This document shows positions 1 to 6,234 of a DNA stretch of 19,437 bases, piece by piece. The stretch covers positions 1-19,437 of the forward strand of contig DASYEM010000060.1 in the NCBI GenBank assembly GCA_036499025.1, read 5' to 3'. The stretch is from Parvibaculum sp036499025 (GTDB lineage: Bacteria; Pseudomonadota; Alphaproteobacteria; Parvibaculales; Parvibaculaceae). Made by a program: the position numbers and the translations under genes. Numbering within the stretch: the stretch's first letter is position 1; each line of letters starts with the position of its first letter. Under the pieces are notes generated by a model. That model saw nothing but the letters and a program-made list of their open reading frames with translations, did no database searches and was not told the DNA's origin.

Positions 1-936
1 ACATCTCTCGCCATGGCCGTTTTTCTGTTCTTTCTCGCCGCCGAACTTTCGGAAGAACACAGGGCGCGCCTGCGCAGGTTGTTGCTGGCGAGTTTCGTAT
101 TCGGGTTGATCCTCATCGCGGTCAACATGCTCACCGATGCCGGGCTTTACAGATTGGTGACGGAAGGCAAAAATCTCGACAAGGCCGAGACGGGCGCCAA
201 TCGCGCGGCGGTGGTCATGGCGGTTTTGCTATGGCCGACATTGCTCGCCACGCTGGAAGCCAGACATCGGCGTCTGGCCTTTCTGCTTCCTTTCGCCACC
301 TTGGCTGTCTTTCTGTTAACGCTCAGTCAAACCGCGCCGGTCGTGCTGGTCATCGGATTTATTGTCCTTACCGTTTGCTGGGTGAGCCCGCGGCTCGGGA
401 CGGTGCTGGTCGTTGTGATCGGTGTGGCGCTTATCTTGCTGATGCCTTTCTTCTTCATCGAAACCTGCCCCTATTTGCTGAAGCCCGGTATCGGATGGAA
501 CGCGGCGTCAGCCGGCGCACGGCTTGAAATCTGGTGCGCGGTCAGTCCTGCCGTCCTGCAGGCTTTCTTTTTTGGCCATGGCATCGAGGCGACGCGCTTC
601 GTGCCCGACTGGCATATGGCGCATCTCTATTTCCCGGATGCTGGTGTTTTGCATCCACATAATGGCGCTCTGCAAATCTGGTACGAGTTTGGCGTCGTAG
701 GCGCTCTCTTCGCGGCGGCGATCTGGGGTGCGATCGTGCACCGGATTGCAAATCTTCCACACAACGCACGCGCGATCTGCTTCGCTGCCTTGACCACCAT
801 CGCCGTCGTTAGTTACATCAGCCATGGGCTGTGGCAGAGCTGGTGGCTCGGAACGGTGGGCATCGTTCCAGCCTTGTTTCGTATGGTCGCCGGCAATATG
901 TGGTTTGGTGTGCAGGAGCATCGGGGCGTTAAGTGA
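1..936 (+). CDS. O-antigen ligase/polymerase-like membrane protein, 5' partial
   Basis: The frame is open to the first base of the window, so the gene very likely begins upstream. The first in-frame ATG is at 13. The 307 residues after it are strongly hydrophobic, with about six to eight membrane segments. A large loop contains the signature of the O-antigen ligase / Wzy polymerase family (Wzy_C-like): a R-x-E-I-W stretch, then F-G-H-G, then H-P-H-N-G-A-L-Q-I-W-Y-E-F-G. Family members move or polymerise lipid-linked glycans on the periplasmic side of the inner membrane and usually have about 400 residues, which fits an N-terminal truncation by the window edge. The next gene, a glycosyltransferase, overlaps its stop, consistent with a surface-polysaccharide operon. 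Base composition looks lower in GC than the core genes: 32 of 60 bases at 301-360 against 46 of 60 at 5101-5160 in ruvB. Whether it is a ligase or a polymerase cannot be decided from sequence. Confidence 0.72.
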   Translation, partial: TSLAMAVFLFFLAAELSEEHRARLRRLLLASFVFGLILIAVNMLTDAGLYRLVTEGKNLDKAETGANRAAVVMAVLLWPTLLATLEARHRRLAFLLPFATLAVFLLTLSQTAPVVLVIGFIVLTVCWVSPRLGTVLVVVIGVALILLMPFFFIETCPYLLKPGIGWNAASAGARLEIWCAVSPAVLQAFFFGHGIEATRFVPDWHMAHLYFPDAGVLHPHNGALQIWYEFGVVGALFAAAIWGAIVHRIANLPHNARAICFAALTTIAVVSYISHGLWQSWWLGTVGIVPALFRMVAGNMWFGVQEHRGVK

Positions 937-1961
937 AAATCGTCATTGTAGGCAACTACAACGAGAAGAAGGCTGGCGCGAATTTTTACGCGACAGTGCG
1001 GAAGCTTGCCAATGGCTTCACGCGCAACGGCCACGCTGTTCTGCCCTATAGCGACCGCGACGTGTCGCGCGGCACCAGCCCGTGGGGCATTGGCCGGGCG
1101 GGCGTGCGCAAGACAAACCGGCAGCTTGTCGATGTCTGCCGCGACTTCCGCCCCGATCTCATCGTGATGCTTCACGCCGACCAGATCGCCAACGACACGT
1201 TGCGCGAGATCAAGGGCTTCCTTCCGGCCCTGCGCATCGCTTCGGTCAATATCGACGCGCTTTTCGTGCCGGAAAATCCGCCGCGCATTCATCGTCTCGC
1301 CGATGTCGCGGATATGTCGTTTCTCACCACGGCGGGCGACTTGCTTTCCCAGTTCGCCACACCATCGCATCGCGTCGCCTTCATTCCCAATCCGGCGGAT
1401 CGTTCGATTGAAAACCTTGAATGCTTTGCCCGTGCGGATCAGGCGTTCGATCTTCTTTGCGCCGTCGGCAGCGTTGCCGGTGCGCCCTGGCGCGCCGACG
1501 CCATGCGAACGCTGAAAGCGTCCGTGCCTGAAGGGCGTTACGGATTTTTCGGCATCGACGGGCAGGGGCCGGTTTACGGCGCGGCCTATTTCGATGCCAT
1601 CGCCAATTCGCGCATGGGGCTCAATCTCAACCGCAGCGATGCCGATTACCTCTATTCCTCCGATCGCTTCGCCCAGCTCGCGGGCAACGGGCTTCTGGTC
1701 TTCGTCGAACGGACGAGCGGCTATGGCGATATTTTCGCGGAAGACGAATTCGCCTTTTATGAGGGGCCGCAGGAACTCGCCGACAAGTTGCGTTATTTCC
1801 TCACCCATGACGAGGAACGGCAGGCCGTCGCCCGCAAGGGCCACGCGAAATATCACGCGCTCTTCAATGAGCGTCTCGTCGCCCGCTTTATCGCGGAAGC
1901 GACCTTCGGCCGTCACAACCCGGTCGATTACGCCTGGCCGACCACCGTTTACGGCGGCTGA
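933..1961 (+). CDS. CgeB-type glycosyltransferase
   Basis: This 342-residue cytoplasmic protein begins MKIVIVGNYNEKKAG, a Rossmann-type first strand and loop of GT-B glycosyltransferases. The C-terminal third (about residues 225-330) has the pattern of the CgeB / Glyco_trans_1_2 domain: N-L-N-R-S-D, then S-S-D-R-F-A-Q-L-A-G-N-G-L-L-V-F, then a glycine-rich turn, F-A-E-D-E-F-A-F-Y, and a closing helix with H-x-x-Y-H-A-L-F-N-E-R. It probably transfers a sugar from a nucleotide donor onto a surface glycan or protein; donor and acceptor are unknown. The start is GTG at 933, overlapping the upstream stop as GTGA, so the two genes are probably translationally coupled. A 389-base gap follows, so this gene likely ends its operon. 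CgeB itself is a Bacillus spore-coat protein; here the name marks only the domain family. Confidence 0.8.
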   Translation: MKIVIVGNYNEKKAGANFYATVRKLANGFTRNGHAVLPYSDRDVSRGTSPWGIGRAGVRKTNRQLVDVCRDFRPDLIVMLHADQIANDTLREIKGFLPALRIASVNIDALFVPENPPRIHRLADVADMSFLTTAGDLLSQFATPSHRVAFIPNPADRSIENLECFARADQAFDLLCAVGSVAGAPWRADAMRTLKASVPEGRYGFFGIDGQGPVYGAAYFDAIANSRMGLNLNRSDADYLYSSDRFAQLAGNGLLVFVERTSGYGDIFAEDEFAFYEGPQELADKLRYFLTHDEERQAVARKGHAKYHALFNERLVARFIAEATFGRHNPVDYAWPTTVYGG

Positions 1962-2194
1962 CGGCGAATATTTCCAAAGCTGCATATTCCCGAATGTAAT
2001 GCGCCCCGCCCACGGCACCCGAGGTGGGCGAGATGCCGGGACAGGGCGCGTTTGCCGCCGCTTTCTGCGGAGGCTTTCCGATGTCCGCGGTTTTGGGCAA
2101 GACCGTGGGATCGGAACTTCTGCGATGTGTCCAGTTCGAATGGTGGGCTGCCATTCATGGTGAACCGGAACATCCTCACAGTAGGTGTGAATCG

Positions 2195-2209
2195 TTAAAC
2201 ACACGTTAA
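2195..2209 (+). promoter_or_regulatory. CtrA-type binding site (TTAA-N7-TTAA)
   Basis: The octamer CGTTAAAC occurs twice, at 2193-2200 and 2204-2211, exactly 11 bases apart. This gives TTAA at 2195-2198 and 2206-2209 with 7 bases between, the consensus of the alphaproteobacterial cell-cycle regulator CtrA. TTAA is rare here (about a dozen by eye in 19 kb), and this is the only pair I found at this spacing. It lies just upstream of a TATAAA at 2217, the position expected for a site overlapping the -35 region. Binding by CtrA is inferred, not shown. Confidence 0.55.
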
Positions 2210-2222
2210 ACGGGAATATAAA
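2195..2222 (+). promoter_or_regulatory. Probable promoter of the yebC-ruvCAB operon
   Basis: A -10-like TATAAA at 2217-2222 is preceded after 16 bases by TTAAAC at 2195-2200, a poor -35 that coincides with the CtrA-type box. This is the most AT-rich spot in the region and the best candidate for yebC transcription. The leader would be about 120 bases. The weak -35 would suit an activator-dependent promoter. Confidence 0.45.
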
Positions 2223-2350
2223 ATTAGACAACACTTATTGCGTGTGTTCCGTCGGCGCGCCGTCGCGCTGGATTTTGAGGGGGAGCGCTCTTATAAAAGC
2301 GCGCAATCGGCGCGGCTTTCGTCGCGCAACGAACAGGATCTGGAGACGGC

Positions 2351-3097
2351 ATGGCCGGCCATTCACAATTCAAGAACATCATGTACCGGAAGGGCGCGCA
2401 GGATAAGAAGCGCTCCAAGCTCTTCTCCAAGCTTGCCAAGGAAATCACCGTGGCCGCGAAGATGGGCTTGCCCGATCCGCAGTTTAATCCGCGCCTGCGC
2501 GCCGCCATTCAGGATGCGCGCGCCGAAAACATGCCGCGCGACAATATCGAACGCGCGATCAAGAAAAGCGCGGATGCGGGCGGTGAGAATTACGAGGAAG
2601 TGCGCTACGAAGGCTTCGGCCCCGGCGGCGTCGGCGTCATCGTCGAATCGCTGACCGACAACCGCAACCGCACCGCGAGTTCGGTGCGCTCGCTCTTCAC
2701 CAAGAATGGCGGCAATCTCGGCGAAACGGGTTCGGTCTCGTTCATGTTCTCGCGGCTCGGTCGCATCGACTATGCGCCGGACGTGGCGAGCGCCGATGCC
2801 ATGCTCGATGCCGCCATCGAGGCGGGCGCGGATGACTGCCAGTCCACGGCCGACGGCCATGAGCTGTTCTGCGCGCCCGATATGCTGCATGAAGTCGCCA
2901 CCGCGCTTGAAGCGAAGTTCGGCGAGCCGCGTTCGGCCAAGATCGTCTGGAAGCCGCAAAACGCCATCGAAGTCGATGACGAGAGGGCCGAGACGCTCAT
3001 CAAGTTGCTCGAAGCACTGGACGATGACGACGATGTGCAGCAAGTTTATTCGAACTTCGAGCTGTCCGATTCGATGATGGAGAAGATGTCGGCCTGA
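2351..3097 (+). CDS. yebC: YebC/PmpR family protein
   Basis: This 248-residue protein matches the YebC family over its whole length. It starts with the diagnostic MAGHSQFKNIMYRKGAQDKK and has the helical N-terminal domain with M-P-R-D-N-I-E-R-A-I-K-K. Then come Y-E-G-F-G-P-G-G-V-G-V-I-V-E and the domain around F-T-K-N-G-G-N-L-G-E-T-G-S-V-S-F. Family members have been described as DNA-binding regulators, and more recently as ribosome-associated factors that relieve stalling at difficult sequences; the role here cannot be decided. The start ATG has GGAG at 2342-2345, five bases upstream. It is the first gene before ruvC, a neighbour pair common in proteobacteria. The acidic C-terminal stretch E-A-L-D-D-D-D-D-V-Q is typical. 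Confidence 0.95.
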   Translation: MAGHSQFKNIMYRKGAQDKKRSKLFSKLAKEITVAAKMGLPDPQFNPRLRAAIQDARAENMPRDNIERAIKKSADAGGENYEEVRYEGFGPGGVGVIVESLTDNRNRTASSVRSLFTKNGGNLGETGSVSFMFSRLGRIDYAPDVASADAMLDAAIEAGADDCQSTADGHELFCAPDMLHEVATALEAKFGEPRSAKIVWKPQNAIEVDDERAETLIKLLEALDDDDDVQQVYSNFELSDSMMEKMSA

Positions 3098-3150
3098 TTG
3101 CCGCCGTCTTCCACTCGTTTGCCGGACCTGAACCTTACAGGCCCACACAT

Positions 3151-3693
3151 ATGCCGGCCTCTCTGCGATATCTCGGCATCGATCCGGGCTTGCGCGCGAC
3201 GGGCTGGGGCGTCATCGACGTTTCGGGCGCTCGGCTCACCCATGTCGCCAATGGCACCATCGCCTCCAATGATCGCCTGAGCCTTGCCGAGCGGCTGGTG
3301 CAGATCGAAGCCGGGCTCGTTGCCGTCATAGAGGCTCATGCGCCGGATGCAGCGGCGGTCGAGACCGCTTTCGTCGCCCGCGACCCGCTGGCGGCGCTGA
3401 AGCTCGGTCAGGCGCGCGGCATTGCGCTTCTTGTGCCGGCGCGCTGCGGCATTTCGGTCGCCGAATATGCACCCAACCACATCAAGAAATCGGTCGTCGG
3501 CGCGGGCCATGCCGGCAAGGGTCAGATTCGCATGATGATCGAGATGCTGTTGCCGGGTTGCGGCGTCGAAACGGAACATGCGGCGGACGCGCTCGCCATC
3601 GCCATTTGCCATGCCCATTCAGGCGGCGCCAACGACCGCATCGCGGCGGCGCTGTTGCGCGATGCGACGTCCATGAAAGCCGGGCGCGCATGA
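3151..3693 (+). CDS. ruvC: Crossover junction endodeoxyribonuclease RuvC
   Basis: RuvC is the dimeric nuclease that resolves Holliday junctions by symmetric nicks, acting with RuvAB. The 180-residue protein has the RNase H-like fold signature: G-I-D-P-G with metal ligand Asp11, V-E-T-A-F with Glu71, and H-A-A-D-A-L-A-I-A-I with His143 and Asp146. As I recall, E. coli has Asp at the third position and Thermus thermophilus has His, so this is the His variant. The family length is about 170-180. The gene follows yebC after 53 bases. Its TGA overlaps the ruvA ATG (ATGA at 3690-3693), which indicates translational coupling. Confidence 0.96.
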   Translation: MPASLRYLGIDPGLRATGWGVIDVSGARLTHVANGTIASNDRLSLAERLVQIEAGLVAVIEAHAPDAAAVETAFVARDPLAALKLGQARGIALLVPARCGISVAEYAPNHIKKSVVGAGHAGKGQIRMMIEMLLPGCGVETEHAADALAIAICHAHSGGANDRIAAALLRDATSMKAGRA

Positions 3694-4304
3694 TCGGACG
3701 TTTGAAAGGCATTGTGGACGAGGTCGGCGTCGATTGGGTCATCATCGACGTCAACGGCGTCGGCTATCACGTCACCTGTTCGCGGCGCACACTCGATGCC
3801 TTGCCCGCGCAAGGCGGCGCGGCGACGCTCTCCATCGAAACCAAGGTCAGTGACGACGCGATCCGTCTCATCGGTTTTGCAAGCGATGTGGAGCGCGACT
3901 GGTTCCGGTTGCTGTTGAGCGTGCAGGGCGTCGGTACGCGCGTCGCGCTCGGCGTTCTCGGCACGCTGGCGCCCGCCGATCTCGCCCGCGCCATCGCGCT
4001 CGACGACAAGAAAGCGGTTTCCGCCGCGCCGGGCGTCGGCCCGAAAGTTGCGGCGCGCATCGTCATCGAATTGAAAGACAAGGCGCCGCAGGGCGCGGGG
4101 CTTGCTGCCGTGCTTGATGTTTCCGGCGCGCCGCAGAGGCCGGACGCGTCGGCCGCCATGCGCGACGCGGTGTCGGCGCTTGCCAATCTCGGCTACGCGC
4201 AGGTGCAGGCGATGGGCGCGATTTCGGCAGCGGCGAAGAAGCTTGAGGGCGCGGCGTCCGCCGAGCAGCTTATCCGTCAGGGATTGAAGGAGCTGGCGCG
4301 ATGA
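3690..4304 (+). CDS. ruvA: Holliday junction branch migration complex subunit RuvA
   Basis: The true start is the ATG at 3690, giving 204 residues beginning MIGRLKGIVDEVGVDW, the standard RuvA N-terminus; the open frame extends further upstream but that part only shadows ruvC. RuvA tetramers hold the four-way junction open and load RuvB rings. Visible parts are the N-terminal OB domain, two helix-hairpin-helix motifs (L-S-V-Q-G-V-G-T-R-V-A near residue 78 and A-P-G-V-G-P-K-V-A near 113), and a flexible linker. The C-terminal RuvB-binding domain, about 155-204, contains A-N-L-G-Y and ends in L-I-R-Q-G-L-K-E-L. It overlaps ruvC by four bases. It is separated from ruvB by 178 bases containing a palindromic repeat, unusual for this normally tight pair. 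Confidence 0.96.
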   Translation: MIGRLKGIVDEVGVDWVIIDVNGVGYHVTCSRRTLDALPAQGGAATLSIETKVSDDAIRLIGFASDVERDWFRLLLSVQGVGTRVALGVLGTLAPADLARAIALDDKKAVSAAPGVGPKVAARIVIELKDKAPQGAGLAAVLDVSGAPQRPDASAAMRDAVSALANLGYAQVQAMGAISAAAKKLEGAASAEQLIRQGLKELAR

Positions 4305-4340
4305 GGGGTGTATTTGCGAACGGAGCCGCTTCTTTCTTTA

Positions 4341-4456
4341 CCTCCCCCCTAGAGGGGGAGGTCGGAACGCGAAGCGTTCCGGGAGGGGGGGGCTTCTTCG
4401 AAAGACTCTTTCCTGAGCTTACCCCCCACCCAACCCTCCCCCTCAAGGGGGGAGGG
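4341..4456. repeat. Palindromic extragenic repeat, copy 1 (between ruvA and ruvB)
   Basis: This 116-base element has three hairpins. The left end is CCTCCCCC / GGGGGAGG (4341-4361, loop CTAGA). The inner one is CGGAACGC / GCGTTCCG (4363-4381, loop GAA). The right end is CCCTCCCCC / GGGGGAGGG (4434-4456). Left and right ends are also inverted copies of each other, so the whole element could fold into one long imperfect palindrome. A second copy lies at 19148-19257. The layout resembles REP/MITE-like dispersed palindromes known from Hyphomicrobiales. It encodes nothing recognisable. It may influence the ratio of ruvA to ruvB through mRNA structure. Confidence 0.85.
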
Positions 4457-4482
4457 CTCAGGCAGCCGAGGGTGTTGTCCCC

Positions 4483-5526
4483 ATGACTGACCGTCTGCTC
4501 AGCGCGCGCAAAAAAGAGGAAGACGAGGCCGAGCGTTCGCTTCGCCCCCAGGTGCTCGCCGATTTCGTCGGGCAGGCGCGGGCGCGCGAAAACCTCGCCG
4601 TCTTCATCGAGGCGGCGCGGACGCGCGGCGAGGCGCTCGACCATGTGCTCTTTGCCGGTCCCCCTGGTCTCGGCAAGACGACGCTGGCGCAGATCGTGGC
4701 GCGCGAGTTGGGCGTCAATTTCCGCGCGACGTCAGGTCCGGTCATTTCCAAGGCGGGCGATCTCGCGGCGCTGCTCACCAATCTCGAGCCGCGCGACGTA
4801 TTGTTCATCGATGAAATTCATCGTTTGTCGCCTGCGGTCGAGGAAATCCTCTACCCGGCGATGGAGGATTTTCAGCTCGATCTCATCATCGGCGAGGGGC
4901 CGGGGGCGCGTTCGGTGCGGATCGATCTTGCGCCCTTCACGCTGATCGGCGCGACGACGCGGACAGGGCTCCTCACGACGCCTTTGCGCGATCGTTTCGG
5001 CATTCCCGTGCGGCTCAACTTCTATGAAATTTCCGAGCTTGAACTGATCGTCCGGCGCGGCGCGGGGCTTCTCGGCGTCGACATGACGGCGGACGGCGCA
5101 CATGAAATCGCCCGGCGCGCGCGCGGCACGCCGCGTGTGGCGGGGAGGCTTCTGCGCCGTGTGCGCGACTTCGCCGCCGTCGATGGCGTGGCGCGCATCG
5201 ACGCCAAGGCCGCCGACAAGGCGTTGCAGCGGCTCGAAGTCGATCAGCTCGGCCTCGATGCGCTCGATCATCGCTATCTGCGCTGCATCGCCGTCAGTTT
5301 TTCGGGCGGGCCTGTCGGCGTCGAAACGGTCGCGGCCTCGCTGTCAGAGCCGCGCGACGCCATCGAGGAGATCATCGAGCCCTATCTGATCCAGCAAGGT
5401 CTGGTGAACCGGACGCCGCGCGGGCGCATTTTGACACCCGCCGCCTTCGTGCATCTCGGCCTGCCCGTTCCGGCGGGCGGGACAGCGGGGCAGGGGGCGC
5501 TCTTCAGCGGCGACGATGTGCCATGA
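4483..5526 (+). CDS. ruvB: Holliday junction branch migration ATPase RuvB
   Basis: RuvB is the hexameric AAA+ motor that pumps DNA through the RuvA-bound junction. The 347-residue protein shows the family N-terminus with L-R-P-Q-V-L-A-D-F-V-G-Q. Walker A is G-P-P-G-L-G-K-T (59-66, Lys65) and Walker B is F-I-D-E-I-H (Asp110). The sensor 1 region is T-L-I-G-A-T-T-R, and arginine-finger surroundings L-L-T-T-P-L-R-D-R-F are present. A sensor 2 R-x-x-G-T-P-R-V-A-x-R-L-L-R-R precedes the C-terminal winged-helix domain, which contains R-T-P-R-G-R. The start ATG has GAGGG at 4468-4472, ten bases upstream and just past the palindromic repeat. The stop overlaps the ybgC start (ATGA). Confidence 0.97.
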   Translation: MTDRLLSARKKEEDEAERSLRPQVLADFVGQARARENLAVFIEAARTRGEALDHVLFAGPPGLGKTTLAQIVARELGVNFRATSGPVISKAGDLAALLTNLEPRDVLFIDEIHRLSPAVEEILYPAMEDFQLDLIIGEGPGARSVRIDLAPFTLIGATTRTGLLTTPLRDRFGIPVRLNFYEISELELIVRRGAGLLGVDMTADGAHEIARRARGTPRVAGRLLRRVRDFAAVDGVARIDAKAADKALQRLEVDQLGLDALDHRYLRCIAVSFSGGPVGVETVAASLSEPRDAIEEIIEPYLIQQGLVNRTPRGRILTPAAFVHLGLPVPAGGTAGQGALFSGDDVP

Positions 5527-5999
5527 GCCAGCATGAATGGCCCGACCTCGCCGGGCGGATCGAGGGCAAGACCCATGTGCTGCCCGTGCGCGTCTATTAC
5601 GAAGACACGGATTTTTCCGGCATCGTCTACCACGCCAATTATCTGCGCTTTGCCGAGCGGGGCCGGTCGGACTTTCTGCGGCTGACCGGTGTGAGCCATG
5701 CGGAGCTGTTCGACGGCGACGATCCGTTGGCCTTTGCCATTCATCGCATGGAAATCGATTTTGTCAGACCGGCGCGAATCGACGACCGTCTCGAAGTCCA
5801 TACACGCTACTCCCGCGCCGGCGGCGCGCGGCTTGAGGCCGTGCAGACGATCTACCGGCTGAAGGATGCGCAAGCCCGCGAGGAGATCTGGCGGGCGCAG
5901 GTATTTGCCGCCTGTCTCGACGCCAAGGGCCGTCCGCGCCGTCTGCCGGAGAAGGCCCGCATCGCACTTGCCCCTTACGTCAACGCGAACCCCGGTTGA
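5523..5999 (+). CDS. ybgC: YbgC-type acyl-CoA thioesterase
   Basis: This 158-residue hot-dog-fold thioesterase of the tol-pal cluster contains the family signature Y-Y-E-D-T-D-F-S-G-I-V-Y-H-A-N-Y, with the catalytic Asp30 and His37 at the usual seven-residue spacing. The family hydrolyses acyl-CoA or acyl-ACP, and YbgC homologues have been linked to phospholipid metabolism; the substrate here is unknown. The ATG at 5523 overlaps the ruvB stop by four bases, so it is translated with the ruv genes although it functionally belongs with Tol-Pal. The length is slightly above the common 130-150 because of an N-terminal extension (residues 1-18). Confidence 0.94.
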   Translation: MSQHEWPDLAGRIEGKTHVLPVRVYYEDTDFSGIVYHANYLRFAERGRSDFLRLTGVSHAELFDGDDPLAFAIHRMEIDFVRPARIDDRLEVHTRYSRAGGARLEAVQTIYRLKDAQAREEIWRAQVFAACLDAKGRPRRLPEKARIALAPYVNANPG

Positions 6000-6123
6000 A
6001 AGAGTTGTGATGTGTGGGCAACATCGCCTCGCTAAGCTATTGAACTTCGTGATAAGTCCCACAATGCGCCACGGTTTCGACATAATTCGTGGACTAACTT
6101 TGCCCTCAACTCAGGGGGTACAT

Positions 6124-6234
6124 GTGCATGTTCGGGCATGCGCCAGCGCGAGGCTTCTGCTTCGCGCCCGCAAGCCCGTCCGCCTGTGTGCCGCTTTTGC
6201 CGTGATGGGCGTGCTTTCGGAGATGGATACGTAA
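6124..6234 (+). CDS. Possible leader ORF(s) coupled to tolQ
   Basis: A GTG at 6124, five bases after AGGGGG (6113-6118), opens a 36-codon frame that ends TAA at 6232-6234, overlapping the tolQ ATG as TAATG. A different frame from ATG 6128, nine bases after the same AGGGGG, encodes 25 residues. It ends TGA at 6203-6205, overlapping an ATG at 6205 in the first frame. Either arrangement could pass ribosomes to tolQ, whose own ribosome site is poor. The peptides match nothing I recognise and the pattern may be chance. Confidence 0.25.
   Translation: MHVRACASARLLLRARKPVRLCAAFAVMGVLSEMDT
6146..6167 (+). promoter_or_regulatory. Hairpin in the tolQ leader
   Basis: GCGCGAGGC (6146-6154) pairs with GCTTCGCGC (6159-6167) with one G-U pair around the tetraloop TTCT. 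It ends 66 bases before the tolQ ATG and is not followed by T residues, so it is more likely a leader structure than a terminator. I found no clear promoter in the 234-base ybgC-tolQ gap; a CATAAT at about 6080-6085 lacks a good -35. Confidence 0.35.

Larger units (their letters stand above)
1962..2350. other. Intergenic region between the glycosyltransferase gene and yebC
   Basis: I see no convincing protein-coding gene or tRNA in these 389 bases. There is a 7-bp hairpin at 2007-2030 (CGCCCAC / GTGGGCG). A second at 2085-2108 has a 10-bp stem with two G-U pairs and the loop GGGC. Neither is followed by a T run, so they are weak terminator candidates for the upstream operon, or parts of an unrecognised small RNA. 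The downstream part carries the AT-rich promoter-like segment with a CtrA-type box listed separately, then about 130 bases of leader before yebC. Confidence 0.5.

Noticed and set aside
2130..2156. GTTCGAAT resembling a tRNA T-loop
   Set aside because: The surrounding bases do not form a five-base T stem, acceptor stem or anticodon arm.
813..2234. Antisense open frame of 473 codons opposite the ligase and glycosyltransferase genes
   Set aside because: Long antisense frames are common in GC-rich genes. The translation is Arg/Gly/Asp-rich without a recognisable domain, and the plus-strand frames have clear families.
4341..4456. G/C-rich palindromes read as CRISPR repeats or an intrinsic terminator
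   Set aside because: There are no regularly spaced identical units with spacers, and no T run after the stems. The homologous copy at 19148-19257 shows this is a dispersed palindromic element.
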